Origin: Pigmentiphaga sp. H8
GTDB taxonomy: Bacteria > Pseudomonadota > Gammaproteobacteria > Burkholderiales > Burkholderiaceae_B
Length of the DNA: 64,000 bases
Reading direction: 5' to 3'
NCBI RefSeq assembly: GCF_003854895.1
Contig: NZ_CP033966.1
Span: 1,116,001-1,180,000, forward strand
Shown: piece after piece, positions 49,254-56,931 of the stretch
How positions within the stretch are numbered: position 1 is the first letter of the stretch
Layout of the letters: each line of letters begins with the position of its first letter
Program-made: the position numbers and the translations under genes
The notes under the pieces: generated by a model
The model's database searches: none
Told to the model about the DNA's origin: nothing
What the model saw: only the letters and a program-made list of their open reading frames with translations

Positions 49254-49300
49254 ACAATCGCGATTATTGTTAGGATTGAGAAGATTTTCCGTACAATCTT
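49254..49300. promoter_or_regulatory. LysR operator and promoter region
   Basis: Two dyads lie in the 185 bp between the divergent genes: ACAAT-N7-ATTGT (49254-49270, which contains AATCGCGATT) and AAGATT-N8-AATCTT (49281-49300). The second dyad includes TACAAT (49292-49297), a good -10 box for the LysR gene. Autoregulation by the LysR protein is a reasonable inference. Confidence 0.5.
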
Positions 49301-49327
49301 TTCGTCCGCGAAACCAGGCGAGCTTCC

Positions 49328-50248
49328 ATGGCCAGACCCGGCGATCCGATTTCCTCGGTCAACCTGAAACTGCTGCATACCTTCATGCTGGTGGGCGAGA
49401 GCCGGAGCTTTCGTACCGCCGCCGGGCGCGCCCACCGGTCCGGTTCGGCGGTCAGCGGCCAGATCCGCCGCCTGGAAGAACAATTGGGGGTGCCGCTGTT
49501 CCATCGCACCACGCGCCAGGTCACGCTGACGCGCGAGGGCGAGCAACTGCTCCAGTGCGTTCGCCGCGCCCTGCAGGAAGTGGAAGGCGGACTGCAGGCG
49601 ATCCAGGAAGCCGCCGACGTCCAGCGCGGGCGCATCGCGCTGGCCTGCGCGCCCACCATCGCCGGCGCCTACCTGGGCGACGTGCTGGCGGCTTTCCAGG
49701 GCCGGTATCCCGGCATCCAGGTCTTCGTGCGCGAGATCACCGCGGCGGCGCTGTTCGAAAGCGTCAGGCAGCGGGAAGTGGATTTCGGCATCAGCGTGAT
49801 GACCGGTTCGCCCGAGTTCCGCTTCGAGCCCCTGCTGACCGACGAACTGGTCGCGCTGGTGCCGCGCGCGCTGCTGGACGGCGACCGCAAGACCATCTCG
49901 CTCAAGGCGCTGGCGGCCATGCCGCTGCTGGTGCTCGAACAGGGCACCGCGCTGCGCGCCATCGTCGAGGAAGCGATGGCCGCGCAGGGGCTGCAGCTAG
50001 CCACGCGCTTCCAGTTCATGCATTCTCAGACGCTGATCTCGATGGCGACGGCTGGCCTGGGCGCGGCCATCCTGCCGGCCACCGCGCTGCCGCGCACGCT
50101 CGGCGCGGGCGTCCAGAAACTGCGTATCGTCCGTCCCACCCTGGTCCGCAGCATGGCGATCGTGACGCTGCCCGGCCACGCGTTGTCGCCGGCGGCGCTG
50201 AAACTCGTGGACATGCTGCGCAGCATCCTGGCCCAGGCCCGGGCCTAG
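49328..50248 (+). CDS. LysR-family transcriptional regulator
   Basis: A 306-residue LysR protein with the winged HTH at about residues 9-67 (SFRTAAGRAHRSGSAVSGQI) and a C-terminal two-lobed ligand domain. It is divergent from the Bug-RraA-LeuC-LeuD operon and probably its activator. The last four bases overlap the end of the next, convergent Bug gene, so the two genes meet tail to tail without any intergenic space or terminator. Confidence 0.93.
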   Translation: MARPGDPISSVNLKLLHTFMLVGESRSFRTAAGRAHRSGSAVSGQIRRLEEQLGVPLFHRTTRQVTLTREGEQLLQCVRRALQEVEGGLQAIQEAADVQRGRIALACAPTIAGAYLGDVLAAFQGRYPGIQVFVREITAAALFESVRQREVDFGISVMTGSPEFRFEPLLTDELVALVPRALLDGDRKTISLKALAAMPLLVLEQGTALRAIVEEAMAAQGLQLATRFQFMHSQTLISMATAGLGAAILPATALPRTLGAGVQKLRIVRPTLVRSMAIVTLPGHALSPAALKLVDMLRSILAQARA

Positions 50249-51243
50249 TCCAAGGAAATGTTCAGGCGCTTGATGATCTGCCCATACCGGCGCGAATCGG
50301 CATCGAGCTGGGCCTGGAACTGCTCGGGCGTCATCGCCAGCGGTTCGTAGGCCAGCTGCATGTAGCGCTCCCGCAGTTCCGGGTCCTGCAGCGCCGTGGC
50401 GATGTCGCGTCGGATCCTGGCCGCGATGGCATCGGGAACGCCTCGAGGCGCCAGGATGCCCACCCAGGCGCTGAGTTCGAAACCCTGCGGTCCGCCGGCT
50501 TCGCCCATGGTGGGGACCGATTCGAACCCCCGCACCCGCGCCGGCGCCGCGGCCGCCAGCAACCTGAGCTTGCCTCCCTTGTAGAGCGCGTTCATGCTGC
50601 CTATCGTGCCGAACGCCCACGGTACCTGGCTGCTCGCCACGGCCGTGTAGAGCTGGGACATTTCCTTGTACGCGATGTGCGTCATGGACGTGCCCGCCGC
50701 CTGGTCGAGCATGGCGCCTCCCAGGTGCCCGGGGCTGCCCACGAACCATGACCCGTAGTTGATGTTCCCCGGAGCCGCCTTGGCGTCGGCGATCAGCTCG
50801 CCCACGCTGCGGTAGCGGCTGTCCGCGGGCACGGCCAGGAAGAAGTAGTTCCGGAACAAGGTCGTGACGGGCGTGAAGTCACGCTTCAGGTCGTAGGGGA
50901 GCTTGCTGAACAGATAGGGCTGCGCGGCCATCTGCGCACTGTCCAGTTGCAGCAGGGTATAGCCGTCGGCTGGCGCGCGCCTGGCCGCTTCGATGGCGAT
51001 GAAGCCCGCGGCGCCCGGCTTGTTCTCGACCAGCACGGGCTTGCCCCAGGCCTTGGACAGGCGTTCGGTGACCATGCGCAGGTTCACGTCGACGCCGCTG
51101 CCGACCGGGAAAGGCGTGACGATGCGCACGGGCCGGTCGGGATACTGCGCCGCCGCCTGCGGCATGCCGCAGACCGCCATCAGGGCAACCTGGCACAGGA
51201 CGGCCAGCGGCCGCCAGCCAAGGGGAAAAGGGAATGCGGTCAT
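50245..51243 (-). CDS. Bug/TctC-family periplasmic receptor
   Basis: A 332-residue exported receptor. The signal peptide ends near residue 32 (AAA-Q). Family marks are YPDRPVRIVTPFPVGSGVDV, VLVENKPGAAGFIAIEAA and the PADGYTLLQLD loop. It is an orphan: no enzyme gene is on its strand, and the LysR gene at 49328 is convergent. Its start faces the 254 bp region before the methyltransferase gene. It may serve the neighbouring LeuCD-RraA pathway as a second receptor or a separate substrate. Confidence 0.94.
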   Translation of the reverse strand: MTAFPFPLGWRPLAVLCQVALMAVCGMPQAAAQYPDRPVRIVTPFPVGSGVDVNLRMVTERLSKAWGKPVLVENKPGAAGFIAIEAARRAPADGYTLLQLDSAQMAAQPYLFSKLPYDLKRDFTPVTTLFRNYFFLAVPADSRYRSVGELIADAKAAPGNINYGSWFVGSPGHLGGAMLDQAAGTSMTHIAYKEMSQLYTAVASSQVPWAFGTIGSMNALYKGGKLRLLAAAAPARVRGFESVPTMGEAGGPQGFELSAWVGILAPRGVPDAIAARIRRDIATALQDPELRERYMQLAYEPLAMTPEQFQAQLDADSRRYGQIIKRLNISLD

Positions 51244-51497
51244 GACTGTCTCCTGGCATCTTTCATGTGGGAATCGTGCCGCGTCCTGGCACGCAAGGCG
51301 CAGGCGGTCGCCAACGCAACGACGCCCTGTCGCCGGCGACTATGTCACCCGCTTCGAAGGCGGGTCAAACACCCGTCTCGTTCATTGAGAATCCCCTGGC
51401 GGCCGGGCCTGCTTTCGCGCCGACATCGAGTCAGGCACAATCGAATCCGACACACCCACGTCCCGCTTAACTCGTTCACCAGAAAAGGGGAAACCCC

Positions 51498-52349
51498 ATG
51501 ATGCTCGCGTTGTTGGGTAGTTCGTCGCAGTCGAAAGCGTTGCGCCGGTGCGCGCGAGGGATGGCCGTCCTGGCCGTCTGCGCGCTGCCGGCCCTGGCCG
51601 CCGTCCAGGCGGCGGAAAAGCCGGATTCGTCGTATGTGCCCGACGTCGGCCAGGAAGGCAAGGACGTGGTGTGGGTGCCGACGCCCCAGACCCTGGTCGA
51701 CAAGATGATAGACATGGCCAAGGCCGCGCCGGGCGATACTCTGATCGACCTGGGCTCGGGCGACGGACGGCTGGTGATCACCGCGGCCCGGCGCGGCATC
51801 AAGGCCCACGGCATCGAATACAACCCCGAGATGGTGGAGCTGGCGCGCCGCAATGCCCAGGCGGCGGGCGTGTCCGGCCGCGCCACGTTCGCCAAGGCGG
51901 ACCTGTTCGAAACCGATCTTTCCGGCGCCACCGTCATCACGCTGTTCCTGCTGCCCACCATCAACGAGAAGCTCCGGCCGCACCTGCTGAACCTCAAGCC
52001 CGGCACCCGCGTCGTGTCCAACACCTTCCCCATGGGCGACTGGCGGCCCGACGAGCAGGCCACGGTTACCGAGCAATGCCAGACCTGGTGCTCGGCGCTG
52101 CTGTGGATCGTGCCGGCCAAGGTCGAAGGCGCCTGGAAGCTCGACGGCCGCGAACTGAAGCTGGCCCAGCAGTTCCAGCGGCTGAGCGGCACCCTGGATG
52201 CCAGGCCCATCGACGACGCCACCCTGCGCGGCGACGACATCTCGTTCTCGGTGAATGGGGTGCGCTATCGCGGCAAGGTGAACGGCAACACCATGCAAGG
52301 CACGCGCGCAGGGGGTTCGCCGGCTTCGTGGACCGCCGTGCGCGGCTGA
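51498..52349 (+). CDS. Class I SAM-dependent methyltransferase-like protein with an export signal
   Basis: A 283-residue protein with an N-terminal hydrophobic signal-like segment (about 20-39, ending PALAAVQAA). It is followed by a Rossmann methyltransferase core with motif I LIDLGSGDGRLVI near residue 82, the E-Y-N acidic residue after beta-2 and KADLFETDLSGATVITLFLL. The pattern resembles ATPSCKMT/FAM173-type lysine methyltransferases. A signal peptide is odd because SAM is not expected in the periplasm, so the segment may be a membrane anchor facing inward. The last 70 residues carry an unassigned domain. It lies 44 bases before gcvT and may be in its operon. The 254 bp upstream show no glycine riboswitch. 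Confidence 0.8.
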   Translation: MMLALLGSSSQSKALRRCARGMAVLAVCALPALAAVQAAEKPDSSYVPDVGQEGKDVVWVPTPQTLVDKMIDMAKAAPGDTLIDLGSGDGRLVITAARRGIKAHGIEYNPEMVELARRNAQAAGVSGRATFAKADLFETDLSGATVITLFLLPTINEKLRPHLLNLKPGTRVVSNTFPMGDWRPDEQATVTEQCQTWCSALLWIVPAKVEGAWKLDGRELKLAQQFQRLSGTLDARPIDDATLRGDDISFSVNGVRYRGKVNGNTMQGTRAGGSPASWTAVRG

Positions 52350-52393
52350 GGTCCGTTCCCCCGCTGTCCGTTCATCTGCTTCCTGGAATCCGT

Positions 52394-53500
52394 ATGACCG
52401 CGCCTCTTCCCCTGAAACAGACCCCGCTCTTCGCCGAGCATCTGGCCCTGTCCGGCAAGATGATCGACTTCGGCGGCTGGTCCATGCCCGTCTCGTACGG
52501 ATCGCAAATCGACGAGCACCACGCCGTCCGGCGCGGCGCGGGCATGTTCGACGTCTCGCACATGCTCAACGTGGACGTGGTGGGCAGCCAGGCGCGGCCC
52601 TACCTGCGGCATCTGCTGGCCAACGACGTCGATCGCCTGGCCGAACCGGGCCGGGCGCTGTATTCCTGCATGCTCAATCCGCAGGCGGGGGTGGTCGACG
52701 ACCTGATCGTCTACCTGCTGACGCCGGAGCACTACCGGCTGGTGGTCAACGCCGCCTCGGCCGACAAGGACCTGGTATGGATGGCGCGCGTCGCCCAGGC
52801 CGGCGGGTACGACGTGACGATCGAGCCGCGCCGCGAACTGGCGATGATCGCGGTCCAGGGGCCACAGGCCCGGGACCGGCTGGCGCAGGCGAGGCCGGCG
52901 CTGGGCCGCCTGGCGCGCGGCCTGGCGCCGTTCACGGCCGAAGGCACCGAGGGCGTGCTGGTCGCGCGCACGGGCTACACCGGCGAGGACGGCGTGGAAG
53001 TGGTGCTGCCCGGCGCCGAGGCGCCTGCCCTGTGGCGAGACCTGCTGGCGGCGGGCGTCGCGCCCTGCGGCCTGGGGGCGCGCGACACCCTCCGGGTCGA
53101 GGCCGGCCTGAACCTGTACGGGCAGGACATGGACGAACTGACCCAGCCGGCCGAGGCCGGCCTGGCCTGGACGGTATCCGACCACGATCCGCAGCGCGAC
53201 TTCGTCGGGCGCGCGGCGCTGGCCTACGGCCTGAAGTGGCAATTGCTGGGGCTCAAGCTGCTGGACCGGGGCGTGATGCGCGCCCAGATGGCGGTTCACA
53301 CGGCCGAAGGCGCCGGCATGGTCACCAGCGGCACCATGTCGCCCACCGTGGGTACGTCGATCGGCTTCGCCCGCCTGCCGGACAGCGTGTCGCCCGGCGA
53401 CGCCGCCGAAGTGGAGATTCGCGGCCGCCGCGTGCCGGCGGTGGTCTGCCGGCTGGCTTTCGTGCGGCGCGGCAAGGTGCTCGACAGCGGCGAGCCCTGA
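52394..53500 (+). CDS. gcvT: Aminomethyltransferase, glycine cleavage T protein
   Basis: Transfers the methylene group of the lipoyl-bound glycine remnant to tetrahydrofolate, releasing ammonia. The 368-residue length is normal. Family marks are TPLFAEHLALSGKMIDFGGWSMPVSY at the N-terminus, FDVSHMLNVDVVGSQA, the folate-site ARTGYTGEDGVEVV and the LRVEAGLNLYGQDMDE segment. It is the first gene of gcvT-gcvH-gcvP, 69 bases before gcvH. No glycine riboswitch motif could be found in the 44 bases before it, so control may lie further upstream. Confidence 0.96.
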   Translation: MTAPLPLKQTPLFAEHLALSGKMIDFGGWSMPVSYGSQIDEHHAVRRGAGMFDVSHMLNVDVVGSQARPYLRHLLANDVDRLAEPGRALYSCMLNPQAGVVDDLIVYLLTPEHYRLVVNAASADKDLVWMARVAQAGGYDVTIEPRRELAMIAVQGPQARDRLAQARPALGRLARGLAPFTAEGTEGVLVARTGYTGEDGVEVVLPGAEAPALWRDLLAAGVAPCGLGARDTLRVEAGLNLYGQDMDELTQPAEAGLAWTVSDHDPQRDFVGRAALAYGLKWQLLGLKLLDRGVMRAQMAVHTAEGAGMVTSGTMSPTVGTSIGFARLPDSVSPGDAAEVEIRGRRVPAVVCRLAFVRRGKVLDSGEP

Positions 53501-53524
53501 TCCGCGTCCGCCGCCAAGGTTCAC

Positions 53525-53530
53525 TACAAT
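53525..53530 (+). promoter_or_regulatory. Candidate internal -10 box before gcvH
   Basis: TACAAT within CTACAATTCCC, 39 bases before the gcvH ATG. The same 11-mer stands at nearly the same distance before dcd. A second promoter here would let gcvH and gcvP be expressed apart from gcvT. The -35 region is weak. Confidence 0.45.
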
Positions 53531-53569
53531 TCCCTCAGACTCCACCGACCCATTACCAGGATCCGCTCC

Positions 53570-53950
53570 ATGAATCTTCCTTCCGAACTCAAGTACGCCA
53601 AGACCCACGAATGGATCCGCGCCGACGGCGATCTGCTGGTGGTGGGCATTACCGATCATGCGCAGGACCAGCTGGGCGACCTGGTCTACGTCGGCGACTT
53701 CAAGGTGGGCGCCAGGCTCCAGGCCGGCCAGACCGCGGGCGTGGTGGAGTCGGTCAAGGCGGCCTCCGACATCTATGCCCCCGTGGCGGGTGAAATCGTG
53801 GCCTTCAACGAAGACCTCTCGGCCAGCCCCGAGCAACTGAACCAGGAACCCTATACCGCCTGGATCTTCAAGCTCCGGCCCGACAACATGGCCGATACCG
53901 CCGGCCTGCTCGACGCGGCGGGCTACCAGGCCTCGGTCGACGCCGGGTAA
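53570..53950 (+). CDS. gcvH: Glycine cleavage system H protein
   Basis: Small lipoyl carrier that shuttles the aminomethyl group between the P, T and L proteins. The 126-residue protein has the lipoylated lysine K63 in GVVESVKAASDIYAP. It begins with LKYAKTHEWIRADGDLLVVG, a typical H-protein start. The C-terminal segment ends NQEPYTAWIFKLRPDN, also conserved. A CTACAATTCCC box precedes it. It lies between gcvT and gcvP in the standard order. Confidence 0.97.
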   Translation: MNLPSELKYAKTHEWIRADGDLLVVGITDHAQDQLGDLVYVGDFKVGARLQAGQTAGVVESVKAASDIYAPVAGEIVAFNEDLSASPEQLNQEPYTAWIFKLRPDNMADTAGLLDAAGYQASVDAG

Positions 53951-54054
53951 CGCTACCGCCGCGGCCCGCCAGGGCCGCTGTCGACACCCGCCCGGCGAAG
54001 CGGGTGCGCGCGCTTTCGCCATTCCATCGCAGGCCCACGACAGGACAGGTTCCC

Positions 54055-56919
54055 ATGCTCAAGGCGCTTGAAGACGATGCGGTATTCACGGCCCGCCATA
54101 TCGGGCCTTCCGATTCCGACCAGGCGGCGATGCTGGCCGTGGTCGGGGCCGACAGCCTGGATGATCTCGTGCGCCGCGTGGTGCCGGCCGCCATCCTGGA
54201 AACCGCTCCCCTGGACCTGCCGGGCCCGAAGACCGAGGCCGGCGTACTGGCGGAACTCGAGGCCCTGGCCGGGCGCAACACGCTTTTCCGCAGCTATATC
54301 GGCCAGGGCTACTACGGCACGCACACGCCGCCGGTCATCCAGCGCAACATCCTGGAGAATCCGGCCTGGTACACCGCCTATACGCCCTATCAGCCCGAGA
54401 TCTCCCAGGGCCGGCTGCAGGCGCTGCTGGTGTTCCAGACCATGGTGTGCGAGCTGACCCGCCTGGACATCGCCAATGCGTCGCTGCTGGACGAGGGCAC
54501 CGCGGCGGCCGAGGCCATGACCCTGGCGCGGCGCGGCTCCGCCAGCGACAGCCGGGTATTCTTCGTGTCCTCGGGCTGCCATCCGCAGACCATCGAGGTG
54601 CTGCGCACCCGGGCCTCGGCGCTGGACATCGAGGTCGTGGTCGGCGACGAGGCGGCGGGCGTGCCCGCATGCTTCGGCATCCTGTTGCAATACCCGTGCA
54701 GCACCGGCGAAGTGCGGCGCTACGCGCGGGTGGCGGCCGAAGTGAAGGCGGCGGGCGGCGTGGTCGCGTGCGCGACCGACCTGCTGGCGCTGGCGCTGCT
54801 CCAGCCGCCGGGCGCATGGGGCGCCGACATCGCCGTCGGCTCGTCGCAGCGCTTCGGCATTCCGCCCGGATACGGCGGCCCGCACGCGGCCTTCATGGCA
54901 TGCCGCGACGAGCTCAAGCGCAACCTGCCCGGACGGCTGGTGGGCGTGTCGCGCGATGCGTCGGGCCGGCCGGCGCTGCGGCTGGCGCTGCAAACGCGCG
55001 AGCAGCACATCCGCCGCGAAAAGGCCACTTCCAACATCTGCACCTCGCAGGTGCTGCTGGCCGTCATGGCCGCGATGTACGCGGTCTGGCACGGCCCCGA
55101 CGGACTCGCGCGGATGGCGGCCCGCGTGCACCGCCAGACGGTGGCGCTGCGCGACGCGCTGGCCCGCCTCGGGATCGAGGCGCGGCACGAATCCTTCTTC
55201 GACACGCTGCACCTGCGCACGGGCGGCCACACCGCCGCCATCGTGCGCGCGGCCGAGGCGGCCGGCATCAACCTGCGCAAGCTCGACGCCGCGCACCTGG
55301 GGGTATCGCTGGACGAGACCGTGACCGACGCCGACCTGGGGGCCCTGCTGGCAGTGTTCGCCCAAGGCTGCGGCAGGAAGGGGAACGAGGACCCGGCCGG
55401 CGCGGCCGGTCCCGGGGCGATCCCGCCGGACCTGGCGCGCGATACTCCCGTGCTGTCGCATGCCGTGTTCCGCTCCATCCGCTCGGAAACCGAGATGCTG
55501 CGCTGGCTGCGGCGGCTGTCGGACATGGACCTCGCGCTGGATCGCACCATGATCCCGCTCGGTTCATGCACGATGAAACTGAACGCCACCGCCGAGATGA
55601 TGCCGGTCACCTGGCCCCGCTTCGCCGCGCTGCACCCGTACGCGCCGGCGTGGCAGGCCGAGGGCTATCGCGAACTGGTCGCGGGGCTGTCGCGCGCGCT
55701 GTGCGAGATCACGGGCTACGACGCCATCAGCTTCCAGCCCAACTCCGGGGCGCAGGGCGAGTACGCCGGCCTGATGGCGGTGCGCGCCTACCATGCGGCG
55801 CGCGGCGAATCGGCGCGTGATATCTGCCTGATCCCGGCCTCGGCCCACGGCACCAATCCCGCCTCCGCCCAACTGGCCGGCATGCGGGTCGTGGTGGTCG
55901 CCTGCGACCGGCAGGGCAACGTCGACGTCGAGGACCTGCGCCGCAAGGCGGCCGAGGCGGGGCGGGGCCTGGCGGCCTTGATGGTGACCTATCCGTCGAC
56001 CCATGGCGTGTTCGAGGACGCCATCGGAGATATCTGCCGCATCGTCCACGACCACGGCGGACAGGTCTATCTGGATGGCGCCAACATGAACGCGCTGGTC
56101 GGCCTGGTCAAGCCCGGCCGCATCGGTGCCGATGTGTCTCACCTGAACCTGCACAAGACCTTCTGCATTCCGCATGGCGGCGGCGGGCCGGGCGTGGGGC
56201 CGGTGGCGGTGCGGGCGCACCTGGCGCCCTATCTGCCCGGCGTGGTGGGCGAGGACGGCCGGCTGCCGGATGGCACGCCGTGCGGCCCCGTGGCCGCCGC
56301 GCCGCTGGGCTCGGCGGGCATCCTGCCCATTCCCGCGGCCTACGTGGCGCTGATGGGCGCCGAGGGGCTGCGCAAGGCAACCCAGGTCGCCATCCTGAAC
56401 GCCAATTACGTGGCCCGCCGGCTGGCCGATCACTATCCGGTGCTGTACACCGGCCGTGGCAGCCACGTGGCGCACGAATGCATACTCGACCTGCGGCCCA
56501 TCAAGCAGCGCTGCGGCATCGATGCCGAGGACGTGGCCAAGCGCCTGATCGACTACGGTTTCCATGCGCCCACGATGAGCTTTCCGGTGGCGGGCACGCT
56601 GATGGTGGAGCCGACCGAATCCGAGAGCCGCGCCGAACTGGACCGCTTCATCGAGGCGATGATCGCCATTCGCGCCGAGATCGCCGAGATCGAGGCGGGG
56701 AAGCAGGACCGCGGCGACAACCTGCTCAAGAACGCGCCGCACACCGCCGAGACGCTGCTGGCGCCGGACTGGCCGCATTCCTATGCGCGCGAGCGCGCGG
56801 CCTATCCGCTGGCGTCGCTGCGCGAGCACAAGTACTGGCCGCCGGTGGGGCGGGTGGACAACCTGTACGGCGACCGCAACCTGGCCTGCGCGTGCCCGCC
56901 CATGAGCGACTACGTCTAG
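54055..56919 (+). CDS. gcvP: Glycine dehydrogenase (decarboxylating), P protein
   Basis: PLP enzyme that decarboxylates glycine and loads the aminomethyl group on the H protein. The fused alpha-beta form is 954 residues, as in E. coli. The cofactor lysine is K701 in LNLHKTFCIPHGGGGPG, and the N-terminal half has PYQPEISQGRLQALLVFQTM. SCTMKLNATAEMMPVTWP marks the start of the second half. The ATG at 54055 is supported by an ACAGG site and by the aligned start; an upstream GTG at 54004 adds a non-conserved stretch. The DHA2 exporter gene is convergent, 12 bases away. Confidence 0.97.
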   Translation: MLKALEDDAVFTARHIGPSDSDQAAMLAVVGADSLDDLVRRVVPAAILETAPLDLPGPKTEAGVLAELEALAGRNTLFRSYIGQGYYGTHTPPVIQRNILENPAWYTAYTPYQPEISQGRLQALLVFQTMVCELTRLDIANASLLDEGTAAAEAMTLARRGSASDSRVFFVSSGCHPQTIEVLRTRASALDIEVVVGDEAAGVPACFGILLQYPCSTGEVRRYARVAAEVKAAGGVVACATDLLALALLQPPGAWGADIAVGSSQRFGIPPGYGGPHAAFMACRDELKRNLPGRLVGVSRDASGRPALRLALQTREQHIRREKATSNICTSQVLLAVMAAMYAVWHGPDGLARMAARVHRQTVALRDALARLGIEARHESFFDTLHLRTGGHTAAIVRAAEAAGINLRKLDAAHLGVSLDETVTDADLGALLAVFAQGCGRKGNEDPAGAAGPGAIPPDLARDTPVLSHAVFRSIRSETEMLRWLRRLSDMDLALDRTMIPLGSCTMKLNATAEMMPVTWPRFAALHPYAPAWQAEGYRELVAGLSRALCEITGYDAISFQPNSGAQGEYAGLMAVRAYHAARGESARDICLIPASAHGTNPASAQLAGMRVVVVACDRQGNVDVEDLRRKAAEAGRGLAALMVTYPSTHGVFEDAIGDICRIVHDHGGQVYLDGANMNALVGLVKPGRIGADVSHLNLHKTFCIPHGGGGPGVGPVAVRAHLAPYLPGVVGEDGRLPDGTPCGPVAAAPLGSAGILPIPAAYVALMGAEGLRKATQVAILNANYVARRLADHYPVLYTGRGSHVAHECILDLRPIKQRCGIDAEDVAKRLIDYGFHAPTMSFPVAGTLMVEPTESESRAELDRFIEAMIAIRAEIAEIEAGKQDRGDNLLKNAPHTAETLLAPDWPHSYARERAAYPLASLREHKYWPPVGRVDNLYGDRNLACACPPMSDYV

Positions 56920-56931
56920 GCCTGGCCCGCG

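Noticed and set aside
50510..50535. tRNA-like T-arm sequence (GGTTCGAATC on the minus strand)
   Set aside because: It encodes part of the Bug receptor at 50245-51243, and no acceptor stem, D-arm or anticodon arm can be built around it.
51244..52393. Glycine riboswitch upstream of gcvT
   Set aside because: The conserved glycine-aptamer core was not found in the 254 bases before the methyltransferase gene or the 44 bases before gcvT.
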